A DNA stretch of 36,203 nucleotides from an uncultured bacterium (GCA_905339405.1 CAJPGC010000049.1:1-36203), one strand, 5' to 3'; shown: positions 14,381 to 25,082, numbered from the stretch's first letter. The notes: generated by a model not told the origin, from the sequence alone. Made by a program: numbers and translations.

Positions 14381-16534
14381 TCAATCCTCCTCGTTTTTGC
14401 CGCCGTCCAGCTTCTGGAGGTCCCAGGTGGCGAACTTGCACGAGGGGTACTTCGAGCAGCTGAAAAAGATCCTGCCCTTCTTGCTCCGCCTCTCCAGGAG
14501 CATGCCGCCGTCGTTCTGCGGGCAGGGCACGCCAGTGGAATAAGGCAGCGTGGTCTTGCAGTTCGGGTAGTCCGGGCAGGCGAGGAACCTGCCGAAGCGG
14601 CCGCTTTTCACTATCATCTGCTTGCCGCAGGCCGGGCACGGCGTCTCGGTCACTTCAGAGGTCTTCTCGAGGGCGACTATCTTGCCGTCCTCGCCGGTCT
14701 TGAAGTCCTTTGTGTTCTTGCATTCGGGATATGCCGAGCAGGCCAGGAACTTGCCCTTCCTGCCCCACTTTATTACCATCATGCTGGAGCATTTGTCGCA
14801 GACGATGTCCGTGGGGACCTCTTCGGCCTTGATGTTCTTCATCTCTTTTTTGGCCTTCTCGAGGCTCTGGCTGAACGGGCCGTAGAACTCGGTCATGGCC
14901 TTGCGCCATTCCATCTGCCCGTCCTCTATCTGGTCGAGCTCCTCTTCCATGCGGGCCGTGAACTCCACGTTGAGTATCTCGGGGAAGCTCACCACAAGCA
15001 TGTCGGTCACGGTAAAGCCCAGCTCAGTGGGCTTGAGCTGCTTGCCGTCCTTGAGGACGTACTCCCTGTCCTGTATGGTCGAGATGATGGAAGCGTAGGT
15101 CGAAGGCCGCCCGATGCCCTTCTCTTCGAGCTCCTTTACGAGGGAAGCCTCGGTGAACCTCGGCGGAGGCTGCGTGAAGTGCTGGTCCGGGTCGAGCCCC
15201 TGGAGCTTCAAGGCCTCGTCCTTCTTCAAGGGCGGGAGCTTCTCTTCCTTCTCCTCCTCGACGTCCTGGCCTTCTATGTATACCGCCATGAAGCCGGGGA
15301 ACCTCACGGTCGAGCCGGAGGCGTTGAAGGTGTAGTTCTTCGCCTGTATCTGCGCCCTGGTCTGGTCTATTACAGCGTGGGTCATCTGGCAGGCTATGAA
15401 CCTGTTCCAGATGAGCTGGTAGAGCCTGTACTGGTCGCGCGAGAGGTGTTTTTTGACCTCGTCGGGCGGGTGCTGGAAATAGGTCGGCCTTATGGCCTCG
15501 TGCGCGTCCTGCGATTTCTTCTTCGACTTGTAGACGTTCGGCCCCTTCGGCAAATAGTCCGGCCCGTACTTGGCCTGTATGAAATCCCTCGCGGCTGCAA
15601 CTGCTTCGCCGGATATGCGGGTGGAGTCCGTCCTCATGTAGGATATGAGTCCGACCGGCCCTTCGTCGCCTAGCTCGACTCCTTCATAGAGCTGCTGGGC
15701 GAGCATCATCGTCTTCTTGGCCGTGTACCCGAGCTTCCTTGCGGCTTCCTGCTGGAGCTTGCTCGTGGTGAAGGGAGCGGCCGGGTTCCTCTTGGTCTCC
15801 CTTGTGTCGACTTCCGCCACCTTGTATGGCGCGCCTTCGAGTTCGGCGAGGGCGGCTTTTGCCTCGTCGCCGTTGTTTATCTCGAGTTTCTGGCCGTCCT
15901 TCCTGGCAAGCTTCGCGGTGAAAGAATCGCCTTTCAGGGTCTCGAGCCTTGCCGTCACAGACCAGTACTCCCTGGGGACGAAGGCCTGTATCTCCCTTTC
16001 GCGGTCGCATATGAGGCGCACCGCTACCGACTGCACCCTTCCGGCGCTAAGCCCCCTTCTCACCTTGTCCCAGAGTATCGGGCTTACCTGGTAGCCGACG
16101 AGCCTGTCGAGGACCCTCCTTGCCTGCTGGGCCTCATACTTGTTCTGGTCGAGGGCGATCGGGTGGGCTATTGCCTCCTTCACGGCCTTCTCGGTTATCT
16201 CGTTAAAGAGGACCCTCGCGGTCTTCTCGTTCTTCTTGTCTATCTCCTCGGCGATGTGCCAGGCGATGGCCTCGCCCTCCCTGTCAGGGTCAGGCGCGAG
16301 GAATATCTTCTCGGCGGTCTTTCCCGCCTTCTTCAGTTCCTTTATCGTGGCGGCCTTGCCTTTTATCGTCTCGTAATGGGGCTCGAAGCCGTTCTCTATC
16401 TCGATGCCGAGCTTTGACTTCGGCAGGTCCTTTATGTGGCCGACGGAAGCCAGCACCGTGAAGTTCTTGCCCAGGAACTTGTTTATGGTCTTCGCCTTCG
16501 CGGGAGACTCGACTATTACAAGTGATTTTGCCAT
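14381..16534 (-). CDS. topA: DNA topoisomerase I (type IA)
   Basis: 717 residues. TOPRIM domain at the start (SLVIVESPAKAKTINKFLG, then LAPDPDREGEAIAWHI with the acidic metal site). The catalytic tyrosine is in GLISYMRTDSTRIS. The core ends near residue 560. Three C-terminal zinc-ribbon repeats follow, the first two with four cysteines (CDKC...CSAYPEC and CPAC...CPDYPNC) and the third diverged at its front (CPQNDGG...CSKYPSC). It relaxes negatively supercoiled DNA. Shorter than E. coli TopA but typical elsewhere. The ATG at 16534 follows AGGAAGGT. It lies 162 bases after dprA, a common neighbour, and a possible promoter lies in that gap. Confidence 0.96.
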   Translation of the reverse strand: MAKSLVIVESPAKAKTINKFLGKNFTVLASVGHIKDLPKSKLGIEIENGFEPHYETIKGKAATIKELKKAGKTAEKIFLAPDPDREGEAIAWHIAEEIDKKNEKTARVLFNEITEKAVKEAIAHPIALDQNKYEAQQARRVLDRLVGYQVSPILWDKVRRGLSAGRVQSVAVRLICDREREIQAFVPREYWSVTARLETLKGDSFTAKLARKDGQKLEINNGDEAKAALAELEGAPYKVAEVDTRETKRNPAAPFTTSKLQQEAARKLGYTAKKTMMLAQQLYEGVELGDEGPVGLISYMRTDSTRISGEAVAAARDFIQAKYGPDYLPKGPNVYKSKKKSQDAHEAIRPTYFQHPPDEVKKHLSRDQYRLYQLIWNRFIACQMTHAVIDQTRAQIQAKNYTFNASGSTVRFPGFMAVYIEGQDVEEEKEEKLPPLKKDEALKLQGLDPDQHFTQPPPRFTEASLVKELEEKGIGRPSTYASIISTIQDREYVLKDGKQLKPTELGFTVTDMLVVSFPEILNVEFTARMEEELDQIEDGQMEWRKAMTEFYGPFSQSLEKAKKEMKNIKAEEVPTDIVCDKCSSMMVIKWGRKGKFLACSAYPECKNTKDFKTGEDGKIVALEKTSEVTETPCPACGKQMIVKSGRFGRFLACPDYPNCKTTLPYSTGVPCPQNDGGMLLERRSKKGRIFFSCSKYPSCKFATWDLQKLDGGKNEED

Positions 16535-16652
16535 TACGGAGATTACCTTCCTGAATGATTACGTTTATTTGCTCTGAATCCTGCCAGCGTCCTTCCTTCA
16601 ATCGGAGCCGGTGGCGGTGTCACAAAGGCCTTTTTGCCTCAGGCCGTCAAAT

Positions 16653-16661
16653 ATTATATCA
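16653..16661 (-). promoter_or_regulatory. Possible extended -10 promoter for topA
   Basis: On the minus strand this reads TGATATAAT, an extended -10 element (TGnTATAAT), about 120 bases before the topA start. No good -35 box is seen, as is common for extended -10 promoters. Confidence 0.4.
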
Positions 16662-16696
16662 TAAAATGCAAATGCCGCCCCATAAACGGGCCGCTC

Positions 16697-17776
16697 TCAA
16701 ATCCTTCTAAGGAATGATTTGCCAGGCTTTTGCTCTATCATGCCCTTGAGCTCCATGTCAAGAAGGAGCGTCGAGGCGCGCGCCGCGCTGAGGCCCGTCT
16801 TGTCGCAGAGGCTGTCTATGTGCAGCGCCCCCTTGGCGAGCGCGTCGTAAAGTAGCTTCTCGTCGCCTTCGGATACTATCGCCTCTGCTTCCTCGCGCTC
16901 TTCTGCCGGGGCAAGTCCCAGCGCTTCTATTATGTCCTTCGCGCCCTCTATGAGCATGGCCCCATCCTTGATGAGCTTGTTCGTGCCGCTGCTCTTGGGC
17001 GAATTTACCTGCCCGGGGAAGGCGAAGACCTCCCTGCCGTACTCGAGGGAAAGCCTGGCGGTCATCAAAGAACCGCTCCTCAAGGGCGCTTCCACTACGG
17101 CCACTCCGAGGGAAAGCCCGCTTATTATCCTGTTCCGTCTCGGAAAGTTATACGGCTGCGGCGGAGTTCCCATGAGGTACTCAGAGACGGCCACGCCCTT
17201 TTCGATTATCTCCGCGTAGAGCTTCTTTGACTCCGGCGGGTATACGACGTCCACCCCGGTGCCGAGCACCGCGGTGGTGAAGCCCCCCGCCTTCAACGCC
17301 CCCTTGTGCCCTGAGGTGTCGCACCCGCGCGCCATGCCGCTCACCACGTTGACGCCAGAGTAGGCGAGGTCCCTGCCGAGCGTCTCGGCCATCGCGCTCC
17401 CGTACTGGCTCGGGTGCCTCGTGCCGACAATGGCTATTGCCGGGGCTTCTTCCCTGTATTCGCAGCCCATCATGTACAGCAGAAAAGGCGGGTCGTATGT
17501 CATCTTCAGTGCCGAAGGGTAAGCGGGGTCGTCGTAGGGGACGATACGCGCTCCCTTTTTGAGGGCGAGCTCGGCTTCACGCTCAGCCCTGTCCCAGTCT
17601 TTAAAAGAAAGAAGGGACTTCACAAACGGCGCGTGAAAGCCTTCGAGCGCTTCGGGCCCGGCACTGAAGACCTTTTCGGGAGAACCGAACCTCTCCAGCA
17701 GGCTTCCCGGGTTTACGCGCTCAGTGCCCCTCAGCATGCTGAGGGCAAGCCAGTATTTCAGCCTTTTTTCATCCAA
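16697..17776 (-). CDS. dprA: DNA processing protein DprA (Smf)
   Basis: 359 residues. An N-terminal helical/SAM-like region (about 1-75) is followed by the Rossmann-fold core with the family signatures IAIVGTRHPSQYG, SGMARGCDTSGHKGAL, AVLGTGVDVVYPPE, FPRRNRIISGLS and VVEAPLRSGSLMTARLSLEYG, then FAFPGQVNSPKSSGTNKLI. A C-terminal winged-helix-like domain (about 295-355) ends the protein. DprA loads RecA onto incoming single-stranded DNA in transformation, though many non-competent bacteria keep it. The start is a TTG (17774-17776) with AGGGG upstream. topA follows downstream. Confidence 0.94.
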   Translation of the reverse strand: MDEKRLKYWLALSMLRGTERVNPGSLLERFGSPEKVFSAGPEALEGFHAPFVKSLLSFKDWDRAEREAELALKKGARIVPYDDPAYPSALKMTYDPPFLLYMMGCEYREEAPAIAIVGTRHPSQYGSAMAETLGRDLAYSGVNVVSGMARGCDTSGHKGALKAGGFTTAVLGTGVDVVYPPESKKLYAEIIEKGVAVSEYLMGTPPQPYNFPRRNRIISGLSLGVAVVEAPLRSGSLMTARLSLEYGREVFAFPGQVNSPKSSGTNKLIKDGAMLIEGAKDIIEALGLAPAEEREEAEAIVSEGDEKLLYDALAKGALHIDSLCDKTGLSAARASTLLLDMELKGMIEQKPGKSFLRRI

Positions 17777-17834
17777 CCTTTTCCCCTGAAAGGCATTTGT
17801 CCTGGTATTGATTTGCCGGGATGCGGAACATGAA

Positions 17835-17859
17835 GGGCCGGCAGAAAAACTGCCGGCCC
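17835..17859. terminator. Hairpin between the LysM gene and dprA
   Basis: GGGCCGGCAG and CTGCCGGCCC form a perfect 10-bp stem with a five-base loop. It lies downstream of the LysM gene on the minus strand. There is no strong T run after the stem, so termination may be partial and allow read-through to dprA. Confidence 0.55.
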
Positions 17860-17943
17860 TGTTAATCAGACTTTCTTAAAAGACCTGAGAAGAGGATATG
17901 CGAGCTTGTTATTCAGCCGCAAGGACGGCCATGCAGCCTTCAA

Positions 17944-19053
17944 TCAGTATGTTCCGGCGGTGCTGACCTTGTCGCCCCAGGATATCGGCCTCACGCCCTT
18001 TACGACTACGGCCGACGAAGTGCGCTCGCCCGCCTCGAGCACGACGAGGGTGCCGAGCTCAAGGGGAGGGATGGCCACGCTCTTCCCGCTCCTCATGGGG
18101 TCGGCAGCTTCGGGCACAGGCCTGAAGATGCGCATTACGTTGCCTTTCGTGAGGCCGTCCGCGCTCCCCCTGTCGAGGTAGGCTATGTCGCCGTCCGCGA
18201 GATTCTCCTTGCCCTCGAGGGCCATGACTATGACGCCTGCCACCTCGGAGGCTGCCTTGGTTATCTCGACCTCGCGCACCGGCTCGGTATACGGGCGGAG
18301 CTTCGACCCGGGCAGTATCTCCTTGAACGAGTTGTCTATCTTCGCCGCGACCGCCCCGTCAACGCGGGTGACGGTCAGGCTGCCGAGAATGTCTATCTCG
18401 TAGCCGATGGCCTTGCCGGTCTCCGGGTGCTCTATCTGCCTGCCGACCGAATAGACCGTATAGCGGCTGCCCTCTTTGACCCCTTCACTGTCCTTGAAGG
18501 AGATGAATACCTCGTCATCGCCGTTTATGAGTATCTTGTCTTCCCTGGGCCTTACTATCGCGCCGCTTGCCTGCAGCTCCTTTTCAGTGACAAAGCCGCT
18601 CCTCGCGATGGCGTGGTCGCGGAAGCTCGGCCCCTTCGGGGCCTCTACGGCAACCGGAGGCGCCTCTTCACCGGGCTCCGGCTCGAGGACAAGGGAGTCA
18701 TCCGACGGTTCGAGCCCAATCTTTTCGAGCCCCTCGGCCTTCATGTCGTCGGGCCCAAGTATCTCAATGCCTCCCGGGGTCAGCTTAACCGTGTTGCCCG
18801 GATATATGAGGTGCGGGTTGGATATGTACGGGTTGAGCTTCCAGATGTTCGGCCATTTGAACGGGTCCTGGAGGTAATGCTCCGTTATGTCCCAGAGCGT
18901 GTCCCTGGGCACTATCTTGTGATAGATGACCTCGGGTTCGCCTTCGCCCGTCGGCTCCTCCACGGCAACTGTGCCGGGCCCTTCGGCAAAGGCAGCGCCC
19001 GTAAAAAGGAGCGCGGCCGCGATAGAGAGCATATGTGTCCGCTTAAGGCTCAT
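17944..19053 (-). CDS. Secreted LysM domain protein
   Basis: 369 residues. A cleavable signal peptide (about 1-23, ending GAAFA) is followed by a LysM peptidoglycan-binding domain (about 46-92: VPRDTLWDITEHYLQDPFKW, then NPHLIYPGNTVKL). The remaining ~270 residues form a beta-rich region with GSRYTVYSVGRQIEHPETG and GDIAYLDRGSADGLTKGN, suggesting repeated strand modules but no enzyme motif I know. Its ATG overlaps the stop of the upstream CpoB-like gene by four bases (ATGA), indicating translational coupling. Likely a periplasmic or outer-membrane cell-wall-binding protein; catalytic activity is not indicated. Confidence 0.85.
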   Translation of the reverse strand: MSLKRTHMLSIAAALLFTGAAFAEGPGTVAVEEPTGEGEPEVIYHKIVPRDTLWDITEHYLQDPFKWPNIWKLNPYISNPHLIYPGNTVKLTPGGIEILGPDDMKAEGLEKIGLEPSDDSLVLEPEPGEEAPPVAVEAPKGPSFRDHAIARSGFVTEKELQASGAIVRPREDKILINGDDEVFISFKDSEGVKEGSRYTVYSVGRQIEHPETGKAIGYEIDILGSLTVTRVDGAVAAKIDNSFKEILPGSKLRPYTEPVREVEITKAASEVAGVIVMALEGKENLADGDIAYLDRGSADGLTKGNVMRIFRPVPEAADPMRSGKSVAIPPLELGTLVVLEAGERTSSAVVVKGVRPISWGDKVSTAGTY

Positions 19054-19787
19054 CTGGTACCTTCCTTTGCGCCCGCGCTCTCAAGTGCCTTTTTGGCCCT
19101 GGACGCGGCGTCTGTTCCGGGATACGTGGCTACGACCTTTTCAAGCACGGCCTTCGCCCTTTCGCCCTCGTTCATCTCCATGTGTGAAAAACCGGCCTTC
19201 AAAAGCGCATCCGGCGCCTTGTTCTCGCCTGGATACTTATCGGCAGCTTCCCTGAATTTCTCAAGCGCCCTTGTGAAATCCTTCTCGGCGTAATGGGCCT
19301 CGCCTGTCCAGTAGAGGGCGTTGTCGGAAAGCGAATGCCTCGGGTAGGCCTTGAGGAAAGCCGCGAAAGCCGCCCTTGCCTCCTCGTACCTTCCGGCCAT
19401 AAAGAGGTCCTGCCCCTTGTTGTACATGGCTTCGGCGCTCGCCTCGCCCGTCTCTTTTTTCATGGTGTGCCCCTTCTGGGAGGGGCCGGGGTTGTACCTG
19501 AGCTCCTCTTCCGCGAGCGGGACGACGGTAAGCCCCTCTGGCGGGGCCGAGGGAAATGATGAGACGCCGAGCCTGTCGATATCGGCCCTGGAGGCGTCCA
19601 TCTTCTCCTGGAGGAGAGTGAACTTGTTCCCGAGGTCGTCGACCTTCGCCCTGGTGTCGCTAAGTGAGGTCTTGAGGTCCGCGACTTCGACTGAAAGGTT
19701 GTTTATGGTTTTTTGCTGCTCGCTCATCCCGGCGCACCCGGAAAAGACGAAGGCCAGCGCGGATATTATCAGTATTTTACGTTTCAT
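19050..19787 (-). CDS. CpoB/YbgF-like tetratricopeptide lipoprotein
   Basis: 245 residues. Lipoprotein signal MKRKILIISALAFVFSGCAG (acylated Cys18), where YbgF usually has a plain signal peptide. An N-terminal coiled coil follows (about 22-72, TINNLSVEVADLKTSL). Three TPR-like repeats make up the C-terminal half (about 118-240: AMYNKGQDLFMAGRYEEA, ALYWTGEAHYAEKDFTRA, KAGFSHMEMNEGERA). This is the layout of CpoB, which links the Tol-Pal system to peptidoglycan synthesis. Tol-Pal genes are not in the window, so that role is by family only. The LysM gene is translationally coupled downstream. Confidence 0.83.
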   Translation of the reverse strand: MKRKILIISALAFVFSGCAGMSEQQKTINNLSVEVADLKTSLSDTRAKVDDLGNKFTLLQEKMDASRADIDRLGVSSFPSAPPEGLTVVPLAEEELRYNPGPSQKGHTMKKETGEASAEAMYNKGQDLFMAGRYEEARAAFAAFLKAYPRHSLSDNALYWTGEAHYAEKDFTRALEKFREAADKYPGENKAPDALLKAGFSHMEMNEGERAKAVLEKVVATYPGTDAASRAKKALESAGAKEGTR

Positions 19788-19896
19788 TTACCCTGAATTA
19801 ATCCCTTTTACAAAAATTTGTCAAGGAAAAACAGCCCCTATGGCCTTTGCAGAGGGGCCCGTCCACTGCCAATTTACCGCCGTATCGAGCGCCGAG

Positions 19897-20496
19897 TCAG
19901 TGACCCGAATCACTTTCCGCCGTATCCAGCATCTCGTGTATCCTCTTGCCGAGTTGGAGCTTGCCATCGCCGGAGACGGCGGAGAAAAGGACCGGGGTCT
20001 CCAGCGGTATGGCTTTTTTAAGCGCGGCGAGCCTCTGGGCGAGCTGGTTTTTCGAGAGCTTGTCTATCTTGGTGAATACGACCGTATACGCAAGGGCGCA
20101 ATCCTTCATCCAGCCGAAGAGGTTCTCCTCTACGGGGCCAGCGTCCCTCCTGGGGTCGAGGATTACAAGAGCGCCCTTCAGGGCATCCCTTTTCTCGAAG
20201 TACTCGTTCACCATGAGCTCCCACGACCTCTTTTCGTCGTGGGAAACCTTCGCGTACCCGAAGCCCGGAAGGTCTACCAGGCAGAAGGACGAATTTATGG
20301 CGTAAAAATTTATGAGCCGCGTCTTTCCCGGCTGGGAGCTTGTCTTGGCCAGGGCCTTCCTGTTCGTGAAGGCGTTTATGAGGGAGGACTTGCCGACGTT
20401 GCTCCTCCCGATGAGAGCTATCTCCGGCAGGCCCGTCCTGGGGCATTGGCTTATCTTCGCCGCGCTCTGTATGAACTCCGCTTTCGTTATCTTCAT
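19897..20496 (-). CDS. engB: Ribosome biogenesis GTPase EngB/YsxC
   Basis: 199 residues, normal length. GTPase motifs: G1 ALIGRSNVGKSSLINAF, switch-region QPGKTRLINFY, G3 LVDLPGFGYA, G4 FTKIDKL and G5 FSAVSGDG. It assists large ribosomal subunit assembly. The start is a common one for the family (MKITKAEFI), with only a moderate GGAAGTGG upstream. Downstream on the same strand, after about 110 bases, is the CpoB-like gene; upstream by about 90 bases is the small membrane protein gene. Confidence 0.95.
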   Translation of the reverse strand: MKITKAEFIQSAAKISQCPRTGLPEIALIGRSNVGKSSLINAFTNRKALAKTSSQPGKTRLINFYAINSSFCLVDLPGFGYAKVSHDEKRSWELMVNEYFEKRDALKGALVILDPRRDAGPVEENLFGWMKDCALAYTVVFTKIDKLSKNQLAQRLAALKKAIPLETPVLFSAVSGDGKLQLGKRIHEMLDTAESDSGH

Positions 20497-20587
20497 GTTA
20501 CGATTACCACTTCCTTGCAGATTGTCCGCACTTGCGCCGTCTTTCTTACGGCCGAATTCGGCCGACGCCCTCTGTCAGGGTATGCCG

Positions 20588-20830
20588 CTATTGGTTGTCT
20601 TCCTTTTTCTCGGAGGGGAGCGTGGGCTCTTTACGCATGGAATCGACGAGCGATTCGAGGAGCCTGTTCGTCCTCTCCTGCTCCTCTACCATCTTTCTCA
20701 AGTGCCCTTTGACTCCGAACATCGAAAAGGGCATGGCTATCCAGAGGACGAGCACCACGCCTGATGCGGTCAGTATGAATATTATGAGGGCGGCTATTAT
20801 GACGAACGGCGAGTCTATCGGGAAGTGCAA
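20588..20830 (-). CDS. Small single-pass membrane protein of unknown function
   Basis: 80 residues. The first ~10 residues are followed by a long hydrophobic helix (about 9-38, VIIAALIIFILTASGVVLVL...) and a charged, helical, coiled-coil-like tail (RKMVEEQERTNRLLESLVDS) rich in Lys and Glu. It starts 16 bases after the hisS stop, so it belongs to the hisS transcript. I do not recognise a family. The 91 bases after it contain the perfect palindrome CGGCCGAATTCGGCCG (20549-20564) and a CCCT/AGGG stem. Confidence 0.7.
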   Translation of the reverse strand: MHFPIDSPFVIIAALIIFILTASGVVLVLWIAMPFSMFGVKGHLRKMVEEQERTNRLLESLVDSMRKEPTLPSEKKEDNQ

Positions 20831-20846
20831 GCTTCCCCCTTTCCCT

Positions 20847-22097
20847 TCAATGCCCGGCCCCGGCGATGATGGAAGCCACCTTGTCCCAGGCGACAGTATC
20901 CTGCCGGGCCTGCTTCATGTCTTTTACCGTCACGACCCCTTCGTTGAGCTCGTTCTCTCCGAGGATGACGGCGAAGTCAGCCCCGAGCCTGTCGGCCCGC
21001 TTCATCCTCGTTTTCAACCCTCCGGCCGAGAACTCCTCGACGACCCTTATCCCGGCCCCTCTCCAGGCAGAAACCAGCTCGACGCCCTTCTTTTCGGCCT
21101 CGTCCCCCAGGGCGATAAATACCGTCAATGGGGCTGCCAAGGCCTGTTCGCCTTCAAGGAGCAGCGCGAGCCTTTCCATGCCTATGGCAAAGCCGAAGCA
21201 GGGGGTAGCTGGCCCGCCGAGCTCTTCGACGAGACGGTCGTACCTGCCTCCGGCTGCAACGGCGTTCTGCGAGCCGAGGCCTGTGTCGGCGGTTATCTCG
21301 AATGTCGTCCTGGTGTAATAGTCGAGCCCCCTTACCATCCTGGGGTTCACGAGCGGGTCTATCCCATAGAGTCTAAGGAAATACTTGACCCTGTCAAAGT
21401 GCGCAGCGCAGCCCTCGCATAGCGAATCGACGAGAGAAGGGGCCTCTTTCGTCGCCTCTATGCAGTCGGCGGCCTTGCAGTCGAGCGCGCGCAAGGGGTT
21501 CGTCTCTATCCTTCTGAGGCAGTTCTCGCAAAGCTCCCCTGCCTTTCCCTTGAGGTAGTTGTAGAGCTTCTCCTTGTAGGCTGGACGGCAGTTGGCGTCC
21601 CCGAGGGAGTTAATCTGCAGCGACGCGCCCTTTACCTTGAGCGTCGCGAAAAACTTCATTAGCATGGAGAGGGCTTCGGCGTCGGCCCTGGGGCTCTCGT
21701 CTCCCAGTACCTCGGCCCCTATCTGGTAGAACTGACGGTAGCGCCCCTTCTGCGGCCTCTCGTAGCGGAACATTGGGCCGGTATAGTAGAGCTTGGTCAC
21801 AGGGGCAGTATAGAGCTTGTGCTCGACGAAAGCCCTCACGGCAGGGGCTGTGCCCTCCGGGCGAAGCGTCATCATATCTCCGTGGCGGTCGGGGAAGGTG
21901 TACATCTCCTTTTCGACTATGTCGGTCGTCTCGCCTATTGAGCGCAAAAACAGCTCAGTCTTTTCGACTATCGGAAGCCTTATCTCGCCGAAGCCGTAGG
22001 CGCGGAATATCGACCATGCCGTCTGCTCGATCTGCCTCCAGAGACCGGTCTGACCCGGCAGTATGTCGTTGAAGCCCCTTATCGCGGTGATGCTCAT
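20847..22097 (-). CDS. hisS: Histidyl-tRNA synthetase
   Basis: 416 residues. Class II motifs: motif 1 region with FGEIRLPIVEKTELFLRSIG; motif 2 TKLYYTGPMFRYERPQKGRYRQFYQIGAE; the histidine-A loop VRGLDYYTRTTFEI and GGRYDRLVEELGG; motif 3 in CFGFAIGMERLAL. The C-terminal ~95 residues are the anticodon-binding domain. A pair of C..C clusters (CENCLRR and LDCKAADC) lies in the insertion domain. It attaches histidine to tRNA-His. The ATG begins immediately after the TAG stop of the upstream small gene, whose last codons carry the AGAAGGA binding site, so translation is coupled. Confidence 0.96.
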   Translation of the reverse strand: MSITAIRGFNDILPGQTGLWRQIEQTAWSIFRAYGFGEIRLPIVEKTELFLRSIGETTDIVEKEMYTFPDRHGDMMTLRPEGTAPAVRAFVEHKLYTAPVTKLYYTGPMFRYERPQKGRYRQFYQIGAEVLGDESPRADAEALSMLMKFFATLKVKGASLQINSLGDANCRPAYKEKLYNYLKGKAGELCENCLRRIETNPLRALDCKAADCIEATKEAPSLVDSLCEGCAAHFDRVKYFLRLYGIDPLVNPRMVRGLDYYTRTTFEITADTGLGSQNAVAAGGRYDRLVEELGGPATPCFGFAIGMERLALLLEGEQALAAPLTVFIALGDEAEKKGVELVSAWRGAGIRVVEEFSAGGLKTRMKRADRLGADFAVILGENELNEGVVTVKDMKQARQDTVAWDKVASIIAGAGH

Positions 22098-22373
22098 CTA
22101 TATCTGTTCCTTCTGGTTATTTTCCTTATGGAAAAGGCCTGCCTTCAGCTCCCGCAGCATGGCCGCGTGCTGCTCGGTCATGAGGGCCTTCACGGCCGCC
22201 CCGAGGCCCTCGGAAGGGGGCAGTTCGGCGTAGCTCACCTTCTTCGAGGCGAGCACCGTCCCTCCCTTGAACAGAAGTGTCGTGATGACGGGGTTGGACT
22301 TCCCGCCGTCCTCTGTCTGGACGTGGTAGACCTCTCCCCTGAAGAGCACGTTCTGATTATAGCCTGTGTTCAT
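22098..22373 (-). CDS. Small conserved protein of unknown function, coupled to hisS
   Basis: 91 residues. The N-terminal half looks like a small beta domain (NVLFRGEVYHVQTEDGGKSN, then PVITTLLFKGGTVLASKK) and the C-terminal half a helix (LGAAVKALMTEQHAAMLREL). I have seen proteins with this YHVQTEDGG pattern in deltaproteobacterial and related genomes but know of no function. The stop (TAG) is directly followed by the hisS ATG. The start is supported by GAGGGAAA. No signal peptide or cysteines. Confidence 0.75.
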   Translation of the reverse strand: MNTGYNQNVLFRGEVYHVQTEDGGKSNPVITTLLFKGGTVLASKKVSYAELPPSEGLGAAVKALMTEQHAAMLRELKAGLFHKENNQKEQI

Positions 22374-22457
22374 ACGAGCGTTTCCCTCAAAAAAACTTAT
22401 CAGGATTTTTTAACATATACCCAGTATTTATGCAAGGTTATGCTGGCCTCTGAGGGC

Positions 22458-22486
22458 TTGACACCGCATGGCGCATAAGTTAATCT
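22458..22486 (+). promoter_or_regulatory. Possible promoter for acs
   Basis: A perfect -35 box TTGACA (22458-22463) stands 17 bases before TAATCT (22481-22486), a poor -10 box, about 54 bases upstream of the acs start. The -35 match is clear, the -10 is not. Confidence 0.35.
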
Positions 22487-22539
22487 TTTTTGTACAGGCA
22501 AGGCCGCACAGGCCCGAGATACGCCCCCGGAGGTAACAG

Positions 22540-24519
<1,980 letters not shown>

Positions 24520-24539
24520 CTCCGCCCGGAAATGGACTT

Positions 24540-24700
24540 CCCAGCCCGCAAACTGCGGGGTATCTAAATAAGCTTCCCTCCACGATGGGAGGGATTAGAG
24601 AGGGTGAGTTCTTTTAATCCTCCCCCCCTGCCCTCCCCCATCAAGGGGGAGGGAGAAAAACCGCAGCCAGTTGCGGGGGTATTTGACCCTGAAAGGAAAT
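24540..24700. repeat. Hairpin-rich spacer after acs
   Basis: It contains a TCCCTCC/GGGAGGGA stem (about 24574-24593) and CCCTCCCCC/GGGGGAGGG with an ATCAA loop (about 24632-24654), flanked by two copies of a CTGCGGGG/TTGCGGGGG-like sequence. This is the pattern of degenerate dispersed repeats. No gene is visible. Confidence 0.45.
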
Positions 24701-24702
24701 AA

Positions 24703-24734
24703 AAAAAGCCCCGGTTTTTCAACCGGGGCTTTTT
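24703..24734. terminator. Bidirectional intrinsic terminator between acs and rpsU
   Basis: AAAAAGCCCCGGTT and AACCGGGGCTTTTT form a perfect 14-bp stem with a TTTC loop, carrying A and T tracts on the two sides. It serves the converging acs and rpsU genes. Confidence 0.92.
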
Positions 24735-24761
24735 CATCTGTTTCTTTAAAGCGCTGAGCTC

Positions 24762-24968
24762 TTAATCCTGAGCCCTTCTCGCGCTCTTCTTGGAGGCCTT
24801 GGCGCGGCGCTTTGCAGCTTCCTGGCGCTTTCTCTTCTTCTTCACGCTGGGCTTCTCGTAGAACCTCCGCTTCTTTATCTCTTTGAAGGTCCCGTCCTGA
24901 GCCAGCTTGCGCTTGAGGATCTTGAGCGCTTTCTCGAGCTGATCGTCATAAACCTTGACTTCTGACAA
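24762..24968 (-). CDS. rpsU: 30S ribosomal protein S21
   Basis: 68 residues from a TTG at 24966-24968, chosen because the S21 family starts close to EVKVYDDQLEKALKILKRKL and a GGGGGGTG binding site sits just before it. An in-frame ATG at 24989 would add seven residues (MDGGCLR) but has no binding site. The conserved RRFYEKPSVKKKRKR and a very basic C-terminal tail are present. S21 sits at the 30S platform near the anti-Shine-Dalgarno. In many bacteria rpsU precedes dnaG and rpoD; here it stands alone, about 6 kb from them. A strong promoter is at 25055-25082. Confidence 0.92.
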   Translation of the reverse strand: MSEVKVYDDQLEKALKILKRKLAQDGTFKEIKKRRFYEKPSVKKKRKRQEAAKRRAKASKKSARRAQD

Positions 24969-25054
24969 ACGTAAACACCCCCCATCCATGACACGTTCTT
25001 TGATGGAATACTCCGCAGGGAATACAACCCCCTGCCTTTAAGACCGGAAAAGAG

Positions 25055-25082
25055 ATTATACCAGAAGCCGGACATAAGTCAA
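25055..25082 (-). promoter_or_regulatory. Promoter of rpsU
   Basis: On the minus strand TTGACT (25077-25082), a 16-base spacer ending in TGG, and a perfect TATAAT (25055-25060). Transcription would start near 25048, giving an ~80-nt leader that contains a CAGGG/CCCTG stem. Confidence 0.75.
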
